From Melampsora larici-populina 98AG31 (Eukaryota; Basidiomycota; Pucciniomycetes; Pucciniales; Melampsoraceae), in contig NW_006768785.1 of NCBI RefSeq assembly GCF_000204055.1, positions 673,772-737,771 of the forward strand: DNA of 64,000 nt, given 5' to 3'. The position numbers were made by a program, and so were the translations under genes. Below are positions 13,227 through 23,063 of the stretch, one piece after another. The notes under the pieces were generated by a model. That model saw only the letters and a list, made by a program, of their open reading frames with translations. It was not told where the DNA came from and made no database searches. Position 1 is the stretch's first letter. Every line of letters starts with the position of its first letter.

Positions 13227-13980
13227 TGTCAGCCCTGAGCCCTGTGTACAGGACCACGGACTAACAAACACACATGTAAATATATGTAATACATATGTAA
13301 ATAATATGTAAATATATGAAACTTGTTTAAAACCATAAGAATTACAACTCATGGCTCAGTTTCAAGAGTCACTTAAGTAACAAGACTTACTATGACTTAA
13401 CCTCATAGTAAACCTAACCCAAACCTAACTCAAAAGAAAAGAAAACCTAAGCGCCAACCACAAGTTGACGCCTAGTTCTGGAATATATAAACCCCTCTTC
13501 TTCCCACTCTGGAAGAAGAACAACATATTATCATACCACAACTCATCATCACATTTTACTTGATTCTTTACCAAGAATATTGAGTATAGTGATTCAGTTG
13601 TATCTTGATTATTATAGTTCTACTTCTTATTCAGGTTATTGTAAAACCTCAAGTAGTGTTCTGAGCTGGTGGGATCAATAGCTAACAGAACAAGCTTGGA
13701 ATTTACAAAGGGTTCCTCTTTAAAAGAGTCTAAAGTACCCCGCGGCACCTCTGAATCCTCAGAGTCTAAAGTACTGCAGGCTCCAGAGTTGTAAGATCAA
13801 CCAGAGCTCAGAGTAAGATCCTTAGAGGGATTACTCAGCCATCCCACTGGCATCAAATCCTCTCCTTAGAGGTCAATTAACTGCAGTCTTCACTTGGGTG
13901 TACCAGTGAAGACTTCTTACTAGTCTTTTACACACTTCTTTTTAGTGAAGAGTCAGCCAGTCTGTAGCTGACCCCTCACA
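13227..13980 (+). repeat. 3' LTR of chromovirus
   Basis: 754 bp, TGTCAG...CTCACA. It differs from the 5' LTR by about four base changes plus a 20-bp and a 36-bp extra segment. It carries the same TATATAAA motif (13484-13491). Confidence 0.95.
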
Positions 13981-14063
13981 AGCTCAGTGAAATGGACTTG
14001 GGGATGATCAAGTACCACATACATGAGTCATTTGCAAAGACTGTTCATGCACTAATAAATTGA

Positions 14064-14518
14064 GAACAACAAAAAAAAAACACTGACAAATTTTGAACTT
14101 ATCACCTTTTCTGATAATGGTCTATAGTCTAGGACCAAAACTGCTCAGCAAAGAAACCCTCCATCATGTGATTCACAACAAGACCTTCGGAATTTTGAAC
14201 GATCAGAGTTTTAAGCGAGAAAAAGACTAAACACTGATAACACTTTCTTCTGATTTTCTTTATTCTACGACTAACCAACAAACTATCTTGCTAACACTTC
14301 AACAAAACAATAACAATCCTGAAAAACACAAACAGTAGAATAAGAGATAAGAAGACACAAAGAAGAAATAACCCTCCTTTTTGCAGAAAGTCTGCCCTTT
14401 ACTCAAACCTATTTAAAACCTATGTAAGTTTCTCTTTTTGCCTTTGTCTTGACTCTTTTATCAAGTTATTTTATCTTCATTTTCATATCTTAATTTGTTT
14501 GTGTTTGGTTTGTTTTAG
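14064..14518. other. No supportable gene
   Basis: AT-rich sequence with no recognised coding or repeat structure. A pyrimidine tract followed by TTTTAG at its end forms a good splice acceptor in front of the tandem duplication at 14519. Confidence 0.5.
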
Positions 14519-14795
14519 GTCCTTCCGATGAATATCGATGCTTGGACAACCCCCAGTTTGATCCAGGTGTTTCAAGTCATGCCACCGTTCATTACCATCC
14601 CATCTCCTTTGATTAATTGTTTTATAATCCTTTCAAATATTTGTGATTTTATTTTCCTTATTCAATTGATCTGTCCTTGCTTTCTTTCAGGTCCTCTCAA
14701 TCCAAATTGATGCTGGGACAACCCCCATCTTGATCCAGGTGTTTCAAGTCTTGCCGCCGTCCGTTACCATTCCATCTCCTTTCATCAGTTGCTCT
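14519..14795 (+). repeat. Tandem duplication, period about 172 bp
   Basis: Two copies of a roughly 105-bp segment start at 14519 and 14691. Shared blocks include GGACAACCCCC, TTGATCCAGGTGTTTCAAGT and TACCATYCCATCTCCTTT. Each is preceded by a pyrimidine tract and AG, so they look like duplicated exons with their acceptors. No protein family recognised. Confidence 0.65.
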
Positions 14796-15351
14796 AATTT
14801 TTTTTAAGTGATTTCCCAATCTGACCACCTTGAGGCTCAACAGGTGAAACAAATATAATAAAATACATAACTTACCATTTCCTTATCTCGACTTATCTTT
14901 CTCCTGTGATAAATTAGGATCAATTCTTCTAAACTTAGTTTGAAGCTGTATGACTTTGTTGAGTTGGAATGATGTACTTAGTGTTTCAGTAAATGTTGAG
15001 AAAAAATAAACCAAGATATGTGAATTAAGACATGTGATCTCAAAGAACAAACTTGCACCTGTTGATTAGAATCTCAAGCAAAGTCTTGAGGCTATTAACG
15101 TGAGGACCACTGCCTGATAATTGAAAGCAACTTGAGCCAAAGCATTTTTTATAGAAATGGCTATATAAAAGAACATGTGGATGAATTTGATCACAACAAC
15201 AATAGACAGGAATACCTACCAAGACATTTCACTTCATGGAACAAAACATGACTAAAGCAGAAGCTTTAATAGGCTAAAATCAAGAGACATATACAAGAAG
15301 CTGATTCTTCCTATGAGTCCAGCAATCAACACGGTGGAAAAGATGTTTGTA
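14796..15351. other. No supportable gene
   Basis: AT-rich, short frames only. Nothing recognised. Confidence 0.5.
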
Positions 15352-16168
15352 CAGTCAACTCTCTCTAAGCTGGTCTCCCTGTAAATGCATAATTCCCTAA
15401 GTGCACGAGATTTGGTTCTGCCATTTTTGGCGGCACAAAAAAAGGGCTAAGTGCATAAAACCCCTTCACTGCATACTGCATAAGGTTCTGAGCCACTGTA
15501 AGAGGACCCCGGAAAGCTCCAGGGGAGCTATCCAACGTAAAATGTATGGATTGAGGGTCAAAAAAATCACTGACGTACCGATGAAAAAGGTCTTTTTTGG
15601 TCTTTTTTGACCCAAAACCACATTTTCCAAATTTGGACCTACCAACGTGAGAGGTATGGTTTTGTCTTGGGTCGACAAAAAAGCCCAAAAACACACTCTT
15701 TTGCACATGCATACCGACCAAAACAAATGGATTGGTCTCCTGGGAGATTTTTCACAATTAGGTCGTATAGGTTTCCTGGAGCTTTCTGGGGTCCTACTGT
15801 AAGCCCATTAATGTGCATAAATGGCATACAATATTCTCAAGAGGGGGACCAAGAAGAAATGATTTCCTGCATGTTATGCAATTTTTGTTTGTGTTTGCTT
15901 GATATTTCATGCAAGTCTTTTCCATCTGATTGAAATGAAATACGCATGTTATGTATGGAACTATATTTATTTCAAAATTTGAACACCAGAGCCCTCTAGC
16001 GGCAAATTTACATGCAATTAGAGGGGCAATTCCTCTAACCGCACTATTTCATGCAGTTAGAGGGTTATATACTATCATGCACTTAAAGAGAGAAGGTCCC
16101 TAAGTGAATATTTTAACAGCATACAATTTCCACCCTCACATGTGTATGCACTTAAAGAGAGTTGACTG
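15352..16168. mobile_element. Tc1/mariner-type foldback MITE
   Basis: Terminal inverted repeats CAGTCAACTCTCT (left) and its complement at the right end are flanked by TA on both sides (15350-15351 and 16169-16170), the target duplication of the Tc1/mariner superfamily. The interior also folds back: about 15495-15640 pairs with about 15640-15800, sharing GGACCCCRGAAAGCTCCAGG. The right flank has subterminal repeats of the form CTCTNANTGCATG (near 15980-16160). Open frames inside (for example 15365-15721, minus) are by-products of the palindrome. Confidence 0.85.
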
Positions 16169-16170
16169 TA

Positions 16171-17059
16171 TCACAAAAGAATTATGAATTTAAAAGTTTT
16201 TAGCTTGATGTGAATCCTTTGTAGCCCATTCACCAATTGCAAATGAGCAATTATATCTTCTTGATTCACAGATTTCATTTGATGGCCTTTCACCTGGAAA
16301 ACTAACAATTTCAATTGGTGATCCACATTTTAAATTTTTTTGCAACATCCTTGCACCTAAAAGTACTCTAATGGATGTATGCTTTTCTGGACTGTAAGTA
16401 TCAAACTGCATCTGATACTCTGAATTCAATGATTGCAGTGATTAACAACTGAGTTCAAGAACATTTCCACCTAATGATGGTTCATTGTATTGTCACCACT
16501 TGCATCCTTGAACATGGTGTTTTGATGGTAAGTATGTTGGATCTTGGAGGTGCAAGGATCAGAAAGTGTGTAACACCTCAAATGAACCTCTCAGTGCATA
16601 TAGGATTGTGAAGAAAGAGGGACGGTGGTATTACTGGTAATTGTGTTTCAATGTATCATGTTTTGGTATTTTGCCTGGCAAAGATTGTTTTGGTGGATAC
16701 TCAGGGGTAGAATGAAAGGCAATCAAAGCTGCATTGCAATCAAGCGTTCTCACGTGTTTGTTGTCGGCCTAATAAAATCAGAATGATACAGTTTTGATGT
16801 TCCTTTCTGTGAGGAATCAAAGGTAATGTGTAATATCACAATGCTGTGTTGTACTCAAGTGTGAAAACCAACAAGAATAGTTGATGAGTGCATGAAATCT
16901 GGGTGCCCTTGAGCATCCTTAATTTATCACATGATATCAGTACATGGGGCTGGAGACTAACAGGTTTGTGAGGATGTTATGAAAATTGGGCAGTACAAGT
17001 AGACTGATTAGATCATTGGTAAACTTAACAAGGTTCAATCACAGATGGTGGCTATAATG
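16171..17059. other. No supportable gene
   Basis: No coding region or repeat recognised. A short minus-strand frame (16190-16429) has no domain. Confidence 0.5.
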
Positions 17060-17372
17060 TAGGGCTGCGACCCGACCCTGAGAGTTCAGGGCCTGCCCCG
17101 GGGCCAAATTCGACCCTGAGTGAGCCCGATGACCTCTGGGAACAGCTCAGGGCCAACCAGGGCCTGTTTTAGACCAGTGTGAAGACATTTTTGTGGCGTA
17201 AACAGGGTTGGCGCCCCACCAGGTTGGGCACCTGAGCTGCTCGAAGGGCCCACAGGGGCATACTTAACTGCCATTGAGCCAAATTTAGATGCCCCAGGGC
17301 GCGTCCAGTCAGCTCTGTGGAAGTCATCGGGAAGAGTGGGCTGGGCAGGGCCGGGTCCGGGTCACAGCCCTG
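17060..17372. mobile_element. GC-rich hAT-type MITE
   Basis: 313 bp of GC-rich sequence in AT-rich surroundings. Ends are inverted repeats: TAGGGCTGCGACCCG at left; the right end reverse-complements to CAGGGCTGTGACCCG. An exact 8-bp duplication CTATAATG flanks it (17052-17059 and 17373-17380). Eight-base duplications and CAGGG-type termini are typical of hAT. No coding capacity. Confidence 0.85.
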
Positions 17373-17380
17373 CTATAATG

Positions 17381-18010
17381 TATCATGGCTGTTGTGAAAC
17401 TGATATCAGTGCGGAAGTCCAAGGACTCTCTTGGGAAGGAGCTGTGCGGCGCCCGCCACTGGTAGGGGCTAGTATCTCCTTATGTGTGAAGCTACCATCA
17501 ACGGAGTGTATCAACCTTGCAAACACCACAGGGTATCAACCTTTCATGCTGTCCGCATTGCAATTGAAAATATTCAATGAGTCAAACAATTTTAGCTGAC
17601 AATGCATGGTGTGCAACCCTGATCATTTGTCTGATGTAACAAATTATCACTTGTTATTGGCGCAACCAGAGGGTGGCCAGGTTTATTGCGGATATGTATA
17701 CCTCTTGAATTTGTACATGGTTTGTGTGATCTGGTTGGATTCAATGTGCACCATCAACGACTGGTTCCCTCTTTCAATCCCCTGTTGGTTGTCTGTCTGT
17801 GGTTTGGTGTTGTCCCCCAAAGTTGTCACCTTATGACAGCCTTTTACAATACATCATTGGATTGATCCAGGAGGCACAGCTATAGTATTCAGACATTAAT
17901 GGTTGGTTTCTGCACATTTTTGCGTATAAGCATGTTAATGTTGCCCCCATCAATATAATCATGCAGATCATCTTATCTGTCAGTCACCTGGGAGCTCAAC
18001 TACGGGCTTG
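17381..18010. other. No supportable gene
   Basis: Frames at 17336-17599 and 17606-17836 (plus) have no recognisable domain. Part of this may belong to the degraded Helitron that becomes recognisable from about 18011. Confidence 0.4.
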
Positions 18011-18916
18011 TTAAAGTGGGTGTGATATAGATGCAGATATTGTGTATCAATTTCAGCAAATCATATCTCAACATAATGCCTATGCTTGTGTCTTCAAATC
18101 AGCAGCTGAAATAAGTAACAACAAAGATGAGCACCCTGGGACATTACATATCAAAACAGTCGTGGCTCCAGGTACTGATCACCGCAGGTACAACAATCCT
18201 ACCTGTCATGAGAGAGTGTGATGGTCAAATCGGAGCTTGCCAATGTGATATTGTACTTTGGCGCAAAACTGGCAATATCCCAATTGTATTTGAACTTCAC
18301 ACTGCATAATTTACTTCAAGATACCCTTTATTGTTTCTACATGGCTTGCAGATGTGGCACAATGTTTATTCCAACCCTACCACTTCCAGTATGGGGTTTC
18401 ATTTTCTATGTATTGAATCTAATTAAACTGCAACCTAACATTGGTAGCAATCTTTGCTGTTATTCAGATGATGGTGGCAAAGTGACTAACTTGCAATGGT
18501 TTGCGTACCTGCTGTTTCAACGTCCTGAATACTCTGTTATCCTAGCATCCGGCCGCCTATTCCAAGAGTTTGCTGTAGATATGTACGTTTGCGTAGAACA
18601 TTTGCGGTTACAGTATTTGTGTTTCCATCAAAAAGAGATATGCACTGAAGTTTATAGCAGAGCCGTGGAAGCGTTGGGCAACAAGCTAGACAATGAAGTT
18701 GTGGGTAGGAGAGTTGTACTACCGTCTTCATTTATTGGCGGCCCCAGAAATATGCAACAGCTGTACCAGGATTTGACAAGTCTTGTGGCAGAATTTGGTA
18801 ATCCAAGCTTGTTCATTACTATGACAGCTAACCCTGATTGGCCCAAAATATTGGATGCATTGCAGGATTTTCAAACACCAACTGATTGTCCAAATAATGA
18901 CACATGCACCACCAAA
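18011..18916 (+). pseudogene. Helitron Rep/helicase N-terminal region, degraded
   Basis: Several adjacent frames together match the Helitron-like N domain. A first block at 18011-18220 has a Helitron-typical QFQQIISQHNAYACVFKSAA stretch, then PGTDHRRYNNPT. A second block at 18225-18370 has FELHTA, a stop, then SRYPLLF. The third block (18470-18916) has VGRRVVLPSSFIGGPRNMQQ and NPSLFITMTANPDWP, both family hallmarks. Stops and frame changes separate the blocks, and the downstream Rep catalytic and helicase domains are missing. It abuts the truncated CCA-enzyme gene at about 18970, so it may be part of the event that truncated that gene. Confidence 0.8.
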
Positions 18917-18972
18917 TAGACACTTTAAATTTTGCAGAATGTGACTTCTCACCAGATTAAGTGAACACGCCC

Positions 18973-19462
18973 TAAATGTTTACTTTGATCTGGTCTTGCT
19001 TCAATAATTGCAACTTCACTTAAACTTGAATCTTTTTGATTTGAATGAATCAAAATGTAATTTGGAAAATGTTGAGCAAATCAAGTTCCATTTAATGATG
19101 AGATTGCTAAATCTAAAGCATATGAGTCAACACCTAATAACTTATAATAATCCATTGTATTTCTATTACTGTTAGAGTTGATGATTAAGTTGAAGATTGA
19201 AATGAAAAATGATTGATACCTTATCTCTGACCCAACCACCTGCTATTCTGATGTCTAATGAATCTTGAATGATTTGATGATCTTTCAAATGTTTTACACA
19301 ATCTTTTAACAATTGAAATAATTTCAGTTCTGAAGATTTTAATGGTAGTGAATGATGGATTGGTTTTGTAGATTGTTTTTGTTTTGATAAATAAGTTGAA
19401 TGAATCATTGAATGTGGTTTGAAGATGAATGATAAGATTGATGACCTGATTTGATTCTTCAT
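18973..19462 (-). pseudogene. tRNA CCA-adding nucleotidyltransferase, 5' fragment
   Basis: Reading leftwards, exon 1 runs 19462-19220 and ends with the nucleotidyltransferase signature RIAGGWVRDK. An intron (19219-19141) is removed and exon 2 continues LLGVDSYALDLAIS, where the DxD-type metal-binding strand lies, then ends near SKHL. In intact enzymes this order is RxxGGWVRDKLLG, the acidic pair, then SKHLET. Exon 2 has an in-frame TGA at 19083-19081 and homology stops at 18973. The rest of the head, neck, body and tail domains is absent. The enzyme adds CCA to tRNA 3' ends and is essential, so an intact copy presumably exists elsewhere. ATG 19462 starts a basic, Ser-rich leader compatible with a mitochondrial presequence. 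Confidence 0.8.
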
Positions 19463-19549
19463 GGTAAACAGCTTGATGAATTTGAAATTCCAAATTGAAA
19501 TCCAACCAAATTCAAGAATTACACATTGTACATGTACATGCATTTCCAA

Positions 19550-22119
19550 CTTCAGCCTACTTCAGTCTGAGCAGCACTCCCAAATGGTTTCATTAATATT
19601 CTTAAATCCGGATTCACCCCCAATATCACTGAAGCCTGCGCCAATTAGGCAGCATTTCAGTAATCAGGCTGGTGAAACACCGGGAGCTCTCCGCTTCTCA
19701 CTTGAGGCCCACTTACGTGAATAGCCGTGAGTAGCATTGAGGGATGCCGATCCTAAACCCCCCACAATGCTGTCTATATATATTCTTTTCTACACCTTAT
19801 GCCTGCTGCCAATTTCAAATGTCCTTCCCATGACTTTTCATCCTCAGTGCTACATCAAGTTTGCTTTTCCCAAAAGCTCTTATATGCATCCATAATTTCA
19901 TTCCACCGCCACAAAGTGAAAAGCCTCTTATCTACAAAGCTTTCCAAAAGCCTCTGCTTTGATGTCCTCTCATTGCCTCTCTCGATTGCATGCAACCTCT
20001 ATGCTTTTTGCCACACCCGTCATTCCGTGCCCTCTCCTAGGCCCTATGCCTGCCGCACGTTCTCTGGATGTATCCTGATCCCTTTTCATCATTGCTGCTA
20101 AAGAACTTTGCTTTTCTCAAAAGTGCTACCATTGCCTATCTGTTGTGTTCATTTTGCCACAAGAATATTAAAAGCATCCTCCTCTGCAGAGCTTTCCAAA
20201 AGCCTCTACCTGCCCTGATCACATTTTATTGCCTCTTATCACGTTCACCTACAAAATATCAGAAGCATTTTCTATCAACCTCTTTGTTGCTCGCCTGTCG
20301 CACTTATGCTTTGTGTAAATGCTGTCATCTTGCCGTGACTTTTTCATCCTTTGGCCCTTAGCTTATCCATAATTTTTTGTGACGTACCTTAACACTGTAG
20401 AACTTATAACCCAACAAGGGTTATACAGAGCTGGAAGAGGATAATCTACTAATATAATGACTAGTAGAAGTTGTCTAAGGACTGCTCTTCTAAAACAACA
20501 CAATCAGAAAGAGCTCTGTTGTATTGAGTACTGATAAGGCACCAGAGAAATGTATCTTCACACGTATTTAAACTTCAAAAAGCACACTTTGTATTATTAT
20601 CAACACTGCTATAGTGTTATTCCCAATTGATAACTAAAGAAAATAAGCAATATCTGATTGATATTATTCCCAATAAGTCTTTATGACTATGATACTAAAG
20701 TAAATTTCTCTTTATAGCTGTAATAAAGGGTGTATTTAAGTGACCAGGTACTATTAAAATAAGTTTATGATGATAAACAAAATAATAATGGCGTAAATGA
20801 TAAAGAAAAAAGGGGAACAACAGTCACAAAACCCTCTCAAAGTATATATAACAATGTACTAGAACTTTTACAATGGTCAACAGCCTCAAAACCAATCAAA
20901 TCCGCCCAAAATTCCCTAAAAACCCTATGATGACGCAATGTAATGATTTTGTTACTAATAAATGATGTAATTTTCACAGCTAAAAGTGATCAATGACGCA
21001 ATAATATGATGTACAGCACTTCCTATGATGAATACAGGTGATTTTTTTCCTTGTAAACTAGCTGAAAACCAATTTTTGAGATTACGAATTTTTTTCAGAT
21101 GTGCTCCAATTTTTGATTACTAAAGTGCATCTTATAGCCCACGTGCTACTGATAATTTCTGACACCTACATGACCTACTTCTGATGAGTGATGAGTAAGA
21201 TATTGAGTTGTGAAGTTAAGGTTGTTGGTGTTACATGTGACTTGTGACTGTAAATTCGAGATTCACACCAATTCTTTATTTGCCTTATAACTTTTTACAC
21301 ACACCTCCGTTACTAATGATTTAAAGTTTGTACATTATGTAATCTATTCTTCTGCGTCGAATGAGCCATCTACCAACCTATTCTGACGTCATTTGACATA
21401 TGTAATTAGCTAAAAACCTCCATTTGCCACGAATTTCACCCATTTTCTTCACTTTTCACAGCTACTACTCTCTTTTTCTTGCTCATGTAATATGACATCA
21501 TCATCTATAGCCTTAAAAATCCCGGAAAATCCTCTTGGCAACCTTAAATTCCATCACTACCACTATTACACATCCAAACTACACGTGTACCTCTTGTTTA
21601 CCAACTTCGAAAAAGTACCTTTTCCCTAATAACTTTTGTTTCTGCTTATCAACCTTGAAGATTAAACTTGTCATAGTATAATATAATGTTGTTCTTTCAT
21701 ATTCTAACCTCATAATACCCATAACTTTATTTTTACTAACCTAAAAAACCATTTTCCAACTTTTATACCTATAATTTCGAATTTTTCTCACGTTTTTTTT
21801 CTTTCTTTCTTTTTGTAATCTGTGTGTAAGTAAACTATAATGATCTTATGTATAATGTGAAATAAGAATGATGTAATGTTGACCTAATGACCAATACATA
21901 AGCCTACAAGAGCTTCAATTGATCAAAAGCCTCCATTTCAAATTTTCTTTCCTGCTGAATCCTGCTAATAAACTGGTAAACTGGTAATTGTGAATTTTTT
22001 AATTGATCCCATAAATTGATCACCACAACGCTTGACAATCTTGGTGCTTTTAGCCGAGTTACTCAATGGCTATTGTGACAAAAGCCTCATATTGTGCTTT
22101 TGAAAGCCTCTCCTCTACC
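19550..22119. other. Repeat-like region without a supportable gene
   Basis: From about 19790 to 20370 the sequence is pyrimidine-rich with recurring AAAAGCCTCT-type words, which reappear at about 21930 and 22080-22119 and after hAT-1 at 26853. Two plus-strand frames (19799-20101, 20068-20361) follow these words and have no domain. From 20390 to 22000 it is AT-rich with several similar segments (AGCTGAAAACC / AGCTAAAAACC). No gene is supported. Confidence 0.5.
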
Positions 22120-22328
22120 AATACCTGACCCGCTCCGCTCGATGTTGTGGTGGCGTTGCGGTATCGTATCGACAGCACCGCCAGAGATACGGGTCAGATG
22201 GGCGAGCGGTCATTTCACAACACTATCACAATGGGACCCAGCGTCAAGCCATAGCGCCGCAGCGCAATCAAGTGGGATAGTGGTGCGATATCGACGTATA
22301 GTGGTATGTACAATATATATCGGTCTAT

Positions 22329-22411
22329 TACATACAATATCTGATTTATGTAAATCAATTTGTATAGATTACATACAATTACATACAATATCTACATACA
22401 ATTACATACAA
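22329..22411. repeat. ACATACAATT-type short tandem repeat
   Basis: Repeated ATTACATACAAT units with interruptions inside the 5' end of hAT-1. Confidence 0.6.
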
Positions 22412-23063
22412 CCTTTGAAATTCGACTCTCTCCGGACATTCTATGTCCTTCCTGTCTTCTATTTCTTGGCATCATTGGTTCTCATCATCACAATTCACTA
22501 TAGTATCAAGATTGTATCAAGATATCAACAATGAATCACCAACCTATTTGCTGCTCATATTTCCATAACTATCAAGAAATCAACAACCAAAATCAACAAC
22601 CATTCAACAACCGATTCTCTGCTCATATTTCCGTGAACGGGCATGTCATATCTAACATCAACACCTCCAAATTTTAAAACAACCAACTCTGATCACTTGT
22701 TTCTCGATTACTTGATTTCTTTCTAGGTTTCAAACTTTAACCCAACTGACTCTGATGACTTGTTTCTATCTAACTTTCTTGGCACATTTCTAGGTTATTT
22801 GGTGCGTTTCTTATCTGGCATGTTTCTTCATTGTGTCAACCAGGTAGGGCAAGAAAAGTTTGATTCGCAATCAAAATGGGGACTATCATCGAGAGGGTTG
22901 AGAAGGTCAGCATCACTAATTAAATACCCTTGGATTCAGGTCAGCTTGTTCTCCTTTTTCTTCATCTGCTTTGATTTGTCATTGATGGTGTCTATCTGAA
23001 ATTCTCATTATTTCCAACCTTTTGCTTTACATCGAATATCTTACCTTAAACCCTTTATTACCA

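Larger units (their letters stand above)
4155..13980 (+). mobile_element. Ty3/Gypsy chromovirus, full length
   Basis: The element has two LTRs starting TGTCAG and ending TCACA, flanked by the identical 5-bp duplication AGCTC (4150-4154 and 13981-13985). The interior carries a single long gag-pol frame in the order capsid, protease, RT, RNase H, integrase, chromodomain, which is the Ty3/Gypsy order. The LTRs differ by about four substitutions over 698 aligned bases plus two indels, so insertion is recent. The leader between the 5' LTR and gag is long (about 2.2 kb) and contains a hairpin MITE. The uninterrupted frame suggests the copy was, or still is, competent. Confidence 0.95.
4045..14063 (+). 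pseudogene. Possible host exon split by the chromovirus insertion
   Basis: A frame starting after an AG at 4043-4044 is open to 4154. When the retrotransposon (4155-13980) and one copy of the AGCTC duplication are discounted, the same frame continues from 13986 to a TGA at 14061-14063. The joined frame is about 60 codons and begins around Leu-Ile-Thr-His-Leu-Glu-Lys. No family was recognised. An open frame exactly across the target site suggests insertion into an exon, but 60 codons can stay open by chance and upstream exons were not identified. Confidence 0.35.

Noticed and set aside
15365..15933. Several overlapping frames on both strands
   Set aside because: They fall inside the 817-bp foldback and arise from its inverted repeats.
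20391..20885. Possible solo LTR starting TGTAGAAC
   Set aside because: No convincing CA end, no target duplication and no second copy in the window.
22094..22534. 146-codon plus-strand frame
   Set aside because: Crosses the left border of hAT-1 and its subterminal repeats; no protein similarity recognised.
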